From positions 186,001-250,000 of the forward strand of contig CAVXYA010000009.1 of the NCBI GenBank assembly GCA_963765955.1: DNA of 64,000 nt, read 5' to 3'. The stretch is from JAXDMK01 sp963765955 (GTDB lineage: Bacteria > Actinomycetota > Acidimicrobiia > Acidimicrobiales > AC-14). The translations under genes and the position numbers were made by a program. Position 1 is the stretch's first letter. The number at the start of each line of letters is the position of its first letter. Positions 24,894 through 34,224 of the stretch are shown in pieces. Under the pieces are notes generated by a model, which did no database searches, had not been told where the DNA came from, and saw nothing but the letters and a program-made list of their open reading frames with translations.

Positions 24894-26326
24894 CTACCGG
24901 AGAACCACCGCCTGGATCTGCTGAACCGGAAAGTCGTCGATCCGCCCGACGGTGCGCAGCTCGTCGAGGGTTCCCGACGCGGACCCGAAGCTCCACGTCG
25001 CCGTCCACCGCTCGGTGACCACGACGTCGTACGCGCCGACCCGCAGGTATTCGTGGGTGATGCGCCCGTCGGGCCACGGCCCACCCTCGTCGGGATGGGG
25101 ACCGGTGTGGGTGCCGTCCCCCCAGTCGACGTAATAGGCCCCCGTGGCCACGATTTGAAGCGGCCCGAACGGAGTGTTCGGCTCGTTGTAGGTGTGCGTG
25201 GTGCTACCCCGCGTCTCGAGATAGGCGAACATCCCCGTGATCGCCCTCCCCGGCGCGATATGCGGTTTGGGCGCGGGCAATGGGATGTCTCGCCAGTACC
25301 GGGCTGCAAACGACTGAGGTGTCTCGGGAACAACTGGGCTGCCAGGCTCGGGAGGGCATTCCGGATAGACGGTCCGGATATTCCCGAAGTCTCGATCGGG
25401 GATGGCGGAAACTACGGCTGGATCCACGTTCTCGGGAACTTCGCGATACCCAGTCGTGGTGCAAGCTTCGCCGTTCGCGCCCTCCGTTTGGGACGATTTT
25501 CTCATAAGCCGAATATCGGGTAGCGGGAGCGTCGGGTGCGGCCTCATATCGTGCTTCTCGACGAGACCCGTGGCGATTTCGAGCGACATCTCCCCTTGGC
25601 ACTCGACGCTGCCGTTGTTCCCTCCTTACCGCCAGCACACGAGCTGGGTTCTATCGGTTGGTAGCTGAGCGAAGCGCTGGATTCGCTGCCGGTCCCAGAG
25701 CTGGCAAGACCAGCAGTGAACGTACTTACGAAGCCGGCGCATGGGTCTGGTGGCTCGGAGAGATCTTGACGGAATCCTTCGTAGATGAAGACCCATCGAG
25801 TCGGGTTGTAATCGTTGGGGTCGCTGCGAATGGTTCGAGCGGGACTGAGAGCGACCCACTGGGTCTGAAATCGGGATTTGGGTTGACGCTGACTGCGGAA
25901 AAGTCGATATTGAACTTGGCAAAGATGCAAGTCGGGCTCAGCGACCAATTAGGCGTGGTGACTTCGTCTTCTGGTTTCCCGGGATGCTCTCGATATCCAG
26001 CGAAGTCGCGAACATGTCCCGCTGGAAATCGTCGACTTCAACTGCAAGGCGTCGCCGACATACATAGCTTTCAGCCGATCGATGACCTCGGGTGGGATGT
26101 CCCGCGTGCTCACGACAAGGCGCACGATGTCCCCCACGGCCTGGTCTAGGCCGGCCAGCACGCGGTTGACGTAGGCCTCGTCGATGACGGCGGGGACGGC
26201 GTAGGGGTCGGTGGTGGTGGTCGGCTGGGGGACGGTGGCGGTTGGGCCGAGCGGTTCCTTGTCGCCGCCGCACGCGGCGAGAACCAACAACGCCACCGCC
26301 ACCCCGACTCCGGCCCACCGCCTCAC
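24894..26326 (-). CDS. lipoprotein with C-terminal PKD-like domain (four frameshifts)
   Basis: Repaired length about 475 residues. It starts at a GTG (26326) with a lipoprotein signal, VAVALLVLAACGGDKEPLG, then YAVPAVIDEAYVNRVLAGLD. The frame breaks near 26035, at the G-run at 25978-25980, the T-run at 25868-25870 and the G-run at 25620-25622; adding one base at each gives a continuous protein through FAKFNIDFSAVSVNPNPDF, YNPTRWVFIYEGFRQDLSEP, GNNGSVECQGEMSLEIATGL and a final segment open from 25589. The C-terminal ~90 residues hold a PKD-type fold (IVATGAYYVDWGDGTHTGPH ... THEYLRVGAYDVVVTERW). The middle is less GC-rich than its neighbours. Two adjacent genes instead of one cannot be ruled out. 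Function unknown; an exposed, protein-binding surface lipoprotein is likely. Confidence 0.55.
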
Positions 26327-26369
26327 GGGGTACTACATATCATGCAGTTTCACCCCCTCGCAAGGGGGT

Positions 26370-27713
26370 CTACCCTCGAAGTAGCTCCGCCACCCGGTAG
26401 GCGAGGTCGAGGCTCTGGCGGGCATTCAACCGGGGGTCGCACATCGAGAGGTAGTTCCGGTCGAGCTCGGAGTCGAGCACCTCTTCCGCCCCTCCGAGGC
26501 ACTCGGTGACGTTCTCGCCGGTGAGCTCCACATGCACCCCGCCCGGCCACGAGCCCTCGGCCCGGTGGACTGAAAAGAACGAGGTCAGCTCGGACAGGAT
26601 GGCGTCGAAGTGGCGGGTCTTGACCCCGCCCGGCGTCTGGTAGGTGTTCCCGTGCATCGGGTCGCACACCCACAGCACCGGGTGCCCGGCCTCCCGAACG
26701 GCCCGGATGAGCGGCGGCAGCAGCTCCTCGATCCGCCCCGCCCCCAGCCGGGTGATCAGCGACAGCCGCCCCGGCACGCGGTCCGGGTTGAGCCGCGCGC
26801 ACAGTCCCACCAGCTCGTCAGCCGACACCGACGGCCCGATCTTCACGCCCAGCGGGTTGCCCACCCCGGCCAGGAAGTCGACGTGGGCGCCGTCGAGCTG
26901 GCGGGTGCGGTCGCCGATCCAGAGCAGGTGGGCCGAGCAGTCGTACCAGCCGCCGGTCAGCGAGTCACGACGGGTCAGTGCCTCCTCGTAGCCGAGGATC
27001 AGTGCCTCGTGGCTGGTCCAGAAGTCGACCTCGTGGATCCCGCGCTCGGTGGCCAGGTTGATCCCGCAGGCGGCCATGAACCGCAGCGCCCGGTCGATCC
27101 CCGACGCGATCCGCTCGTAGCGCTGACCTTCCAACGACGAGGCCACGAACTCCTGGTTCCACACGTGCACCTGGGTGAGGTCGGCGAAACCGCCCTTGGT
27201 GAACGCCCGGAGCAGGTTCAACGTCGCAGCCGACTGGTTGTAGGCCGCCAGCAGCCGCTGCGGGTCGGGTACCCGGGCCGCAGCGGTGGGGGCCAGGTCG
27301 TTCACCATGTGACCCCGGAAGACGGGCAGCACCTCGCCCCCCACGACCTCGGTCGAAGACGACCGGGGCTTGGCGAACTGGCCCGCGATCCGGCCCATCT
27401 TCACGACCGGCACGCCCGACCCGTAGGTCAGCACGACCGCCATCTGGAGGATGACCTTGAGCTTGTCGCGGATGGTGTCGGCCGAGAACCAGTCGAACGA
27501 CTCCGCGCAGTCGCCGGCCTGGAGCAGAAACGCCTTGCCGTCGGCCACCTCGGCCAACGACGACGTGAGCTGCCGCACCTCCCCCGCGAACACCAGCGGC
27601 GGGCACCCGGCCAACCGCTTGAGGACGTCGTCGAGCGCGCCCTCGTCCGGCCAGACCGGCTGCTGGACAGCAGGACGGCTCCGCCAGCTACTCGGGCTCC
27701 AGGGACTCTCCAT
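26370..27713 (-). CDS. aroG: class II 3-deoxy-7-phosphoheptulonate (DAHP) synthase
   Basis: 447 residues from the ATG at 27713, normal for the plant-type (class II) enzyme. It condenses phosphoenolpyruvate with erythrose 4-phosphate, the first step of the shikimate pathway. Landmarks: WRSRPAVQQPVWPDEGALDD at the N-terminus, FLLQAGDCAESFDWF with the metal-binding Cys, VVKMGRIAGQFAKPRSS, PDPQRLLAAYNQSAATLNLL, GGWYDCSAHLLWIGDRTRQL, KIGPSVSADELVGLC, and WVCDPMHGNTYQT. The segment NYLSMCDPRLNARQSLDLAY closes the protein, as in other actinobacteria. It is divergent from nadD with 52 bp between starts. Class II enzymes are the usual DAHP synthase of actinobacteria and are feedback-controlled. Confidence 0.96.
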   Translation of the reverse strand: MESPWSPSSWRSRPAVQQPVWPDEGALDDVLKRLAGCPPLVFAGEVRQLTSSLAEVADGKAFLLQAGDCAESFDWFSADTIRDKLKVILQMAVVLTYGSGVPVVKMGRIAGQFAKPRSSSTEVVGGEVLPVFRGHMVNDLAPTAAARVPDPQRLLAAYNQSAATLNLLRAFTKGGFADLTQVHVWNQEFVASSLEGQRYERIASGIDRALRFMAACGINLATERGIHEVDFWTSHEALILGYEEALTRRDSLTGGWYDCSAHLLWIGDRTRQLDGAHVDFLAGVGNPLGVKIGPSVSADELVGLCARLNPDRVPGRLSLITRLGAGRIEELLPPLIRAVREAGHPVLWVCDPMHGNTYQTPGGVKTRHFDAILSELTSFFSVHRAEGSWPGGVHVELTGENVTECLGGAEEVLDSELDRNYLSMCDPRLNARQSLDLAYRVAELLRG

Positions 27714-27765
27714 CACTCGGGACACCAGGCTAGAGCCAACGCCGGGCCTCGTACGATCGATTGCC

Positions 27766-28398
27766 ATGGCGATTGTCGTGGCAGAGCGGCTGGGGGTGCT
27801 GGGGGGCACGTTCGACCCCGTCCACATCGGGCACCTGGCCGCGGCGGTCAACGCCCGGGCCGCCCTCGGACTCGACCGCGTCCTGCTGGTGGTGGCCAAC
27901 CAGCCGTGGCAGAAGAGCGGACGCCGGTTGACGCCGGCCGAGGACCGCCTGGCCATGGTCGAGGCTGCGGTCGCTGGCCATGACGGCCTGGAGGCGAGCC
28001 GGATCGAGATCGACCGGGGAGGCGACACCTACACCGCCGACACCCTCGAGCAGCTCATGGCCGAGGACCCCGACCGCCAGCTGTTCCTCATCGTGGGCAC
28101 CGACGTGGCCGCCGACCTCGACACCTGGGAGCGCCCGGACGTGGTCGCCCGCTTGGCCACCCTCGCCATCGTCGGCCGGGGCGGCGCCAGCGACACACCG
28201 AACGCACCACCCAGCCCCCCGTGGCGGGTCGAGCGGGTCGACATGCCCGCCCTGGAGATCTCCAGCTCCGACCTCCGCGACCGCCACCGGCGGGGCCTCC
28301 CCCTCGACTACCTCGTCCCCGACCCGGTAATCAACCTCATACGCCGACGGGGTCTGTACGCTGGGGGCACGATGACGACGGGCCCCGGAGGCCGGTGA
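27766..28398 (+). CDS. nadD: nicotinate-nucleotide adenylyltransferase
   Basis: 210 residues from the ATG at 27766. It adenylates nicotinate mononucleotide to deamido-NAD+. The nucleotidyltransferase signature is RLGVLGGTFDPVHIGHLAAA with the H-x-G-H ATP motif; further landmarks are VVANQPWQK, the LFLIVGTDVAADLDTW segment, and the C-terminal ISSSDLRDRHRRGLPLDYLVP, equivalent to the ISSTxxR motif that contacts ATP. The protein runs slightly long at the C-terminus (GGTMTTGPGGR) and overlaps rsfS by GTGA, so the two are translationally coupled. The nadD-rsfS pair is strongly conserved in bacteria. Confidence 0.96.
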   Translation: MAIVVAERLGVLGGTFDPVHIGHLAAAVNARAALGLDRVLLVVANQPWQKSGRRLTPAEDRLAMVEAAVAGHDGLEASRIEIDRGGDTYTADTLEQLMAEDPDRQLFLIVGTDVAADLDTWERPDVVARLATLAIVGRGGASDTPNAPPSPPWRVERVDMPALEISSSDLRDRHRRGLPLDYLVPDPVINLIRRRGLYAGGTMTTGPGGR

Positions 28399-28778
28399 CG
28401 AACACCGGCGCAATCGACCAGGTGCGGGACTGGGCGAGAACGGCAGCCAGGGCGGCGGCCTCCAAGGGGGGCGAGGACACCATCGTGCTCGAGGTGGGCC
28501 GGGTGCTCGCCATCACCGAGTCCTTCGTGATCACCAGCGGCCGCAACCACCGCCAGGTGGCCGCCATCGCCGAGGAGGTCGAGGCCCAGCTCAAGGCGTC
28601 GGCCGACATCCGTCCCCTGCGCACCGAGGGCCTGCAGCAGGCCGAGTGGGTGCTGCTCGACTACGGCGACTTCGTGGTCCACGCCTTCCTCGACGAGACC
28701 CGCCACTATTACGACCTCGAGCGGCTGTGGTCCGACGCCCCCCGCATCGAGTGGGAGGACAGCGCCGCCCGCTCGTAG
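28395..28778 (+). CDS. rsfS: ribosomal silencing factor RsfS
   Basis: 127 residues from the GTG overlapping the nadD stop. The RsfS/Iojap domain covers nearly the whole protein: EDTIVLEVGRVLAITESFVITSGRN, AIAEEVEAQLKA, RTEGLQQAEWVLLDYGDFVVHAF and RHYYDLERLWSDAP, ending in the usual acidic tail. It binds uL14 of the large subunit and blocks subunit joining under starvation. Length and neighbours match the family. The next gene starts about 60 bp further on the same strand, but its function is unrelated, so a new transcript could begin there. Confidence 0.95.
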   Translation: MTNTGAIDQVRDWARTAARAAASKGGEDTIVLEVGRVLAITESFVITSGRNHRQVAAIAEEVEAQLKASADIRPLRTEGLQQAEWVLLDYGDFVVHAFLDETRHYYDLERLWSDAPRIEWEDSAARS

Positions 28779-28840
28779 GGTTACACGAGCGCAGGCTCGT
28801 GGAAACAACGGCGAAACGAAGGGGTGCGACGATCCGCCAG

Positions 28841-30422
28841 ATGGGGGATTTTCTCGACGAGTACCCGGCCGGAGATGGCTGGGACGAGATGTTCGACGGG
28901 TCGGGACAGCCCCGCCAGGCCTACACCGCCCTCCACGAGGCCCTCCAATCCCTGTCGGCCGCCGACTTCGCCGCCCGCTGCAGCGCCCGCGACCTGTCCT
29001 TCCGAGACCAGGGCATCACCTTCTCGCTGTCCGGTGAGGAGCGACCCTTCCCCCTCGACCTGGTCCCCCGGATCCTGTCGGCCAGGGAGTGGCCGGCCAT
29101 CGAAGCGGGCGTAGCGCAGCGGGTCAAGGCCCTGGAGGCGTTCCTGGCCGACGTCTACGGGCCCGGGCGCATCCTGGAAGACGGGTTGGTGCCCCGCCGG
29201 CTGGTCACCACCTCCACCCACTACCACCGGCCGGCGATGGGGCTGGAGCCGCCCAACGGGGTGCGGGTGCACGTGTCGGGGATCGACCTGGTCAGGGGGG
29301 CGGACGGTGTCTTCCGGGTGCTGGAGGACAACCTGCGCACCCCGTCCGGCATCTCCTACGTGGTCGAGAACCGCCGCACCATGGCCCGGGTCTTCCCGGA
29401 GCTGTTCACCAGCCACCGGGTGCGCCCCGTCGACAGCTACCCGGCCCGCCTCCTGGAGGCGCTCCGGGCCGCTACCCCCACCGGGTCCGCCGATCCCACG
29501 GTGGTCGTGCTCACCCCCGGCGTCCACAACTCGGCCTACTTCGAACACGCCTTCCTGGCCCGCCAGATGGGCGTGGAGCTGGTGGAGGGCCGCGACCTGG
29601 TGTGCCGCCAGAACCGCGTCTACATGCGCAGCACGGAGGGCGAGCACCGGGTCGACGTCGTCTACCGGCGGGTCGACGACGACTTCCTCGACCCCCTCCA
29701 CTTCCGGGCCGAGTCGATGCTCGGCTGCCCGGGCATCCTCAACGCGGCCCGGGCCGGCAACGTCACCATCGCCAACGCGGTGGGCAACGGCGTGGCCGAC
29801 GACAAGCTCGTCTACACCTACGTCCCCGACATGATCCGCTACTACCTCGGCGAGGAGCCATTGCTTCCCAACGTGGAGACGTACCGCCTCGAGTACCCCG
29901 ACCAGCTGGCGGCCGTGCTGCCCCGTCTCGACGAGTTGGTGCTCAAGCCGGTGGACGGGTCGGGCGGCTACGGCCTGCTCATCGGGCCCAAGGCCACCAA
30001 GGACCAGCTCCTCGACATGCGGGACGTGCTCCTCGACAACCCCCGGGGCTGGATCGCGCAGGAGGTCGTCCACCTGTCGACGTCGCCCACCCACGTCGGA
30101 GGCGCACCTCCGGCCCCGCCACGTCGACCTCCGGCCGTTCGCGGTCAACGACGGCGAACGGGTGTGGGTGGTGCCGGGCGGGCTCACCCGGGTCGCCCTC
30201 CCCGAAGGCAGCCTGGTGGTCAACTCCAGCCAGGGCGGGGGGTCGAAGGACACCTGGGTGCTGGCCGAGCCGGGCGGCGTCCGGGCCAGCCGGCCCCGGC
30301 CGTTGCCGGCGGCGGCGCTGGAGCCGCCGGAGCCGGGCAACCCCCTCGACCCCGGCCCCGCCGTCCCCCAGGCCGCGCAGCAGCAACAGGGCCAACAGCA
30401 GCAGGCGGGCCGATCAAGGTGA
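28841..30422 (+). CDS. circularly permuted ATP-grasp type 2 protein (DUF404/DUF407) (frameshifted)
   Basis: About 527 residues when repaired; start taken at the ATG opening GDFLDEYPAGDGWDEMFDG, with a GTG at 28799 as alternative. The CP_ATPgrasp_2 pattern is clear: SGEERPFPLDLVPRILSA, RLVTTSTHYHRPAMGLEPP, FRVLEDNLRTPSGISYVVEN, HNSAYFEHAFLARQMGVELV, ILNAARAGNVTIANAVGNGV, and ELVLKPVDGSGGYGLLIGP. After HLSTSPTHVGG the frame shifts near 30103; the correct continuation RHVDLRPFAVNDGERVWVVP, then LVVNSSQGGGSKDTWVL, is in another frame to the stop at 30422, and dropping one base joins them. The Gln-rich tail (QAAQQQQGQQQQAG) is a simple repeat. The family is thought to make amide bonds, and always travels with the next two genes. 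Confidence 0.85.
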
Positions 30423-30429
30423 GCAGGCC

Positions 30430-31363
30430 ATGTTGAGCCGTATTGCGGAGTCGCTCTACTGGATGGGGCGCTACGTCGAGCGGGCGGAGGACACGGCCCG
30501 CATCCTCGACGTCCACGTCCACCGCCGGCTGGAGGACCCGTCGGTCGAGGAGGAGGCCGCCTGCCGCGCCGTCCTCGGCGTCATGGGCGTGAAGGCGGAC
30601 GACACCCCCTGCGACGCGGAGTCGATGCTGGAGACCCTCGCCTTCAAGACGCCCGACACCACGTCGATCGCGGGCGCCCTGAGCGCGGCCCGAGAGAACG
30701 CCCGGGGGGCGAGGGACGCCATCTCGTCGGAGATGTGGGAATGCCTCAATGCCACCCACAACGCCCTGCCGGCCATGGTGTCCCGGGCCGGGGCCATCGG
30801 GCCCCACGGCCTGTTCGCCTACGTCAAGGAGCGGGCGGCCATCCTGTCGGGACTGGCCGACTCCACCATGAGCCGGGACGACGGGTGGCGGTTCCTCGTC
30901 CTCGGCCGCAGCCTGGAGCGGGTCGACATGACCGCCCGCATGCTCTCGGCCGGCCTCCAGGACGCCGAGGAGCCGGGCGACTGGGTGGCGACCCTGCGCT
31001 GCTGCTCGGCCCACGAGGCCTTCCTGCGCACCTACCGGCGGGCGGTCACGGCCCGACCTGGTGGTCGAGTTCCTGGTGCTCGACCGGCTGTTCCCCCGCT
31101 CCGCCTTCCACGCCCTGGGGGTGGCCGAGACCTGCCTGGCCGAGCTCCAGCCCCACGAGGGACGGGCCGGGCTCGACGACGAGGCCCGGCGGGTCATCGG
31201 TCGGGCCAGAACCGACCTCGAGTACCGCCGCCTGCAGGAGTTGGTGGCCGACCTCCCCGCCCGCCTGCGGTCGCTCCAGTCCGCCTGCCACGAGGCCGGC
31301 GACGCCGTCGCCCGACGCTTCTTCCGCCAGGCCGCACCCCGCGAGTGGAGCCTGAGGGGCTAG
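30430..31363 (+). CDS. alpha-E domain protein (DUF403) (frameshifted)
   Basis: About 310 residues if repaired. It begins with the defining MLSRIAESLYWMGRYVERAE motif followed by DTARILDVHVHRRLED, and is all-helical: SSEMWECLNATHNALPAM, RDDGWRFLVLGRSLERVDMT. Near 31052-31054 a run of three C should be two; the protein then continues as ADLVVEFLVLDRLFPRSAFH and ends ESLRG-like at PREWSLRG. The alpha-E fold has no known catalysis of its own and is found almost only beside CP2 ATP-grasp and transglutaminase-like genes, as here (8 bp downstream of one, 9 bp upstream of the other), so it is presumed to be part of the same peptide-forming complex. Confidence 0.85.
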
Positions 31364-31372
31364 GGCCGGCCC

Positions 31373-32215
31373 ATGACCTGGCGCATCGCCATCACCCACA
31401 CCACCGGCTACCGGTACAAGCGCGAGGTCACGTCGTCCTACAACGAGGCCCGCATCACGCCGATCTCGAGCGACCGCCAGCTCGTCCTCGAATCGGAGGT
31501 GGCCGTGAGCCCGGCGGCCGTCGCCTTCCGGTACTGGGACTACTGGGGCACGCTCGTCCACGCCTTCGACATCCACGTCCCCCACCTGGAGCTGTCGGTG
31601 ACGGGGACCTCGGTGGTGGAGACATCGGGCCGACCCGACCCGCCGGACCACCTCGTGAGCTGGGCCGAGCTGGCCCAGCCCGAGCTCCGTGACCGCTTCG
31701 CCGAGCTGCTGGCCCCCACCACCCACGTCCCCCTCGACGACGACCTCAGGGCCGCGGCCGAGCCCTTCCTCAGGGAGGCGACCCCGGTCGCCGCCTGCGA
31801 GGCGGCGGTCGAGTGGGTGAAGGGCAGCCTGCGCTACCAGAAGGGCACGACCGACGTCTCGACGCCGGCGCCCGACGTCCTGCGCCAGGGCAGCGGCGTG
31901 TGCCAGGACTTCGCCCACGTCACCCTGGCCGTGCTGCGGGCGGCCGGCATCCCCGCCCGCTACGTGTCCGGGTACCTGCACCCGCATGAGGAGGCGGGAC
32001 TGGGGACGGCCATGGTGGGGGAGAGCCACGCCTGGATCGAGGCGTGGACGGGCGACTGGCAGGCCTTCGACCCCACCAACGGGGTGGTCGCCGAGCGCCA
32101 CGTGGTCGTGGGCCGGGCCCGCGACTACGCCGACCTGTCGCCCTTGCACGGGATCTACCACGGCGGGCCGGCCGAGGCCCTGGGCGTGTCCGTGCAGCTC
32201 ACCCGCCTGTCCTGA
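31373..32215 (+). CDS. transglutaminase-like cysteine protease/amidase
   Basis: 280 residues. An N-terminal beta-rich domain (HTTGYRYKREVTSSYNEARITP, the 'Bact_transglu_N' opening) precedes the catalytic core with a full triad: Cys in GSGVCQDFAHVTLAVLRAAG, His in VGESHAWIEAWTG, Asp in WQAFDPTNGV. It starts 9 bp after the alpha-E gene. In this conserved triad the ATP-grasp protein is proposed to build an amide-linked peptide or tag and the transglutaminase-like enzyme to transfer or cleave it (established as a comparative-genomics proposal, not as biochemistry). No signal peptide, so it is cytoplasmic. The end of the operon appears to be here; the next gene is 60 bp away and of a different family. 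Confidence 0.92.
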   Translation: MTWRIAITHTTGYRYKREVTSSYNEARITPISSDRQLVLESEVAVSPAAVAFRYWDYWGTLVHAFDIHVPHLELSVTGTSVVETSGRPDPPDHLVSWAELAQPELRDRFAELLAPTTHVPLDDDLRAAAEPFLREATPVAACEAAVEWVKGSLRYQKGTTDVSTPAPDVLRQGSGVCQDFAHVTLAVLRAAGIPARYVSGYLHPHEEAGLGTAMVGESHAWIEAWTGDWQAFDPTNGVVAERHVVVGRARDYADLSPLHGIYHGGPAEALGVSVQLTRLS

Positions 32216-32276
32216 ATCCGCCCGTCGGTGGTGACGGCGGACGAAGGGGCCGGCCCCACGGTGTACAAACGTGTCA

Positions 32277-32858
32277 ATGGACAACGAAACAGCCAAGATC
32301 CTCCAGCGGGCCGTCGACCAGACCGGCAAGATCGTCGCCGGCATGGGGGTCGGGCAGCTCGGCTTGTCCACCCCCTGCACCGAGTGGAACGTCCGGGACC
32401 TGGTCAACCACCTCATCTCGTCGCTGTACATGTTCAGCCAGGCGGCCATGGGGGCGCCGTTCAACCTGGAGGAGTTCGGCGTCGACCGGGTGCGGTACGA
32501 CGCCACCGTCTCCTACGCCCAGGAGGCGGCCAAGCTCAAGGTCGCCCTCGGCCGGGCCGGCGTGCTCGAGCAGGAGTGGAAGCTGGCGTTCGGCGAGACG
32601 CCCGGCTGGCTGGCCGTCGACATCGCCATCATCGAGTTCGTCACCCACGGCTGGGATCTGCACAAAGCCACCACCTCGAAGGTCGAGCTCGATCCTGAGC
32701 TGGCCGAGGTGGCCCTGGCCAACGCCCAGGAGCTGATCGCGCAGTTCGGGCGCCAGGAAGGCGTCTTCGGACCCGAGGTCGAGCTGGCCGAGGTGCCCGA
32801 CAACTACCACCGGCTGGCCGCCTACCTGGGTCGCGACCCGAACGTCGTCCTGAGGTAG
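32277..32858 (+). CDS. TIGR03086-type DinB/mycothiol-dependent-isomerase-like metal-binding protein
   Basis: 193 residues from the ATG at 32277 (a GTG lies 6 bp earlier). The N-terminal motif LSTPCTEWNVRDLVNHLISS carries the first metal-binding His of the MDMPI_N/DinB four-helix bundle, and the middle IAIIEFVTHGWDLHKAT carries the second His group. The C-terminus (PDNYHRLAAYLGRDPNVVLR) is the standard end of this family, in which 'RLaafLGR.P' recurs. The family includes mycothiol-dependent isomerases and transferases of actinobacteria; most members have unknown substrates. It stands alone between the peptide-modification triad and the TIR-like gene. Confidence 0.88.
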   Translation: MDNETAKILQRAVDQTGKIVAGMGVGQLGLSTPCTEWNVRDLVNHLISSLYMFSQAAMGAPFNLEEFGVDRVRYDATVSYAQEAAKLKVALGRAGVLEQEWKLAFGETPGWLAVDIAIIEFVTHGWDLHKATTSKVELDPELAEVALANAQELIAQFGRQEGVFGPEVELAEVPDNYHRLAAYLGRDPNVVLR

Positions 32859-32892
32859 CGAGCGCCCGGCCCGGCGGCGAGACTGGTCGCCC

Positions 32893-34224
32893 GTGGCCAC
32901 CCGACCGCTGTGCTTCGTCCTCATGCCCTTCGGCCGCAAGCCGGACGGCGCCGGCGGAACCGTCGACTTCGACGCCGTGTACAAGCGGGTCATCCACCCG
33001 GCGGTGGAGGCGGCGGGGCTGGAGCCGATCCGGGCCGACGAGGAGCTCGTGGGGGGGATCGTCCACAAGCCGATGTTCGAGCGCTTGATCCTGTGCGAGT
33101 ACGCGGTGGCCGACCTCACCACCGCCAACGCCAACGTGTTCTACGAGCTCGGCGTGCGCCACGCGGTGCGGCCCTACAGCACCGTGCTCATGTTCGCCCA
33201 GGGCGGACGCCTGCCCTTCGACCTCGCCCTCGACCGCATCCTGCCCTACCAGCTCGACGCCGCCGGACTGCCGGTCGACGTCGAGCCGACCCGGGCCACG
33301 CTCGTCCAGCGGCTGGAGGCGGCCCAGGCGGCGCAGACCGACAGCCCCGTGTTCCAGCTGGTGGAGGGCTTCCAGGCGCCCGACATCGCCCGTCTCAAGA
33401 CCGACGTCTTCCGCGACCGGGTCGACTACTCCAACGAGATGAAGGGGCGCCTGGCTGTCGCCCGGGATAGTGGTCTCGACGATCTCCGGGCCATCGAAGG
33501 GGAGCTGGGTGTCGTGGCCAAGGCCGACGCCGCGGTGGTCATCGACCTCTTCCTGTCGTACCGGGCGGCCAAGGCGTGGCAGGCGATGGTCGACCTCGTC
33601 ACGCGGATGTCGGCGCCACTGGCGGCCACCGTGATGGTGCAGGAGCAGCTAGGACTGGCCCTCAACCGGCTCGGCCGGCGCAAGGAGGCGGAGCGCGTGC
33701 TCACCGACCTCATCGCCCGCCGGGGACCGAGCAGCGAGACGTGCGGCATCCTCGGGCGCGTCTTCAAGGACGCCACCGCCGACGCCTTGGCCGCGGGGGA
33801 GGGGTTCCTGGCCCGGGGGTACCTGGATCGGGCGATCGGCGTGTACCTCCAGGGATTCGAGGCCGACTGGCGCGACGCGTACCCGGGGATCAACGCGGTG
33901 ACCCTCATGGAGCTGCGGGAGCCGCCCGACCCCCGCCAGCGGAACCTGTTGCCCGTCGTTCGCTACGCGGCCGAGCGCCGGCTGGCGGCCGGGACACCCG
34001 ACTACTGGGACCACGCCACGTTGCTGGAGCTGGCGGTATTGGGCCGGGACCAGGAGGCGGCCGGCGAGGCTTTGGGGAAGGCGCTGGCCGCAGTCCGGGA
34101 GCCCTGGGAGCCGGAGAGCACGGCCAACAACCTGGCCATGATTCGCCGCGCTCGTGAGCGTCGGGGCGCGGCCGACGCCTGGGCCAAAGAGGTCGAGGAC
34201 ACACTGCTCCGCGGCGCGGGCTGA
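32893..34224 (+). CDS. TIR-like/NDT-fold protein with TRAFs-binding (DUF4071-like) TPR domain
   Basis: 443 residues from a GTG. Residues 1-~120 have the layout of a nucleoside-deoxyribosyltransferase/TIR-like fold: CFVLMPFGRKPDG (7-19), a long helix with YKRVIHPAVEAAGL, then EYAVADLTTANANVFYELG (69-87) where Asp74 and Glu85 occupy the usual active-site positions. The rest, ~150-440, is helical and repeat-like (LGLALNRLGRRKEAERVLTD, FLARGYLDRAIGVYLQGFEA, NAVTLMELREPPDP) and ends NNLAMIRRARERR. That second part resembles the TRAFs-binding region (DUF4071) found at the N-terminus of animal ASK/MAP3K5 kinases and in bacterial proteins, where it follows just such a 'VLMPFG' domain. Likely a stress or immunity sensor; the enzymatic activity is inference. 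Confidence 0.78.
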   Translation: MATRPLCFVLMPFGRKPDGAGGTVDFDAVYKRVIHPAVEAAGLEPIRADEELVGGIVHKPMFERLILCEYAVADLTTANANVFYELGVRHAVRPYSTVLMFAQGGRLPFDLALDRILPYQLDAAGLPVDVEPTRATLVQRLEAAQAAQTDSPVFQLVEGFQAPDIARLKTDVFRDRVDYSNEMKGRLAVARDSGLDDLRAIEGELGVVAKADAAVVIDLFLSYRAAKAWQAMVDLVTRMSAPLAATVMVQEQLGLALNRLGRRKEAERVLTDLIARRGPSSETCGILGRVFKDATADALAAGEGFLARGYLDRAIGVYLQGFEADWRDAYPGINAVTLMELREPPDPRQRNLLPVVRYAAERRLAAGTPDYWDHATLLELAVLGRDQEAAGEALGKALAAVREPWEPESTANNLAMIRRARERRGAADAWAKEVEDTLLRGAG

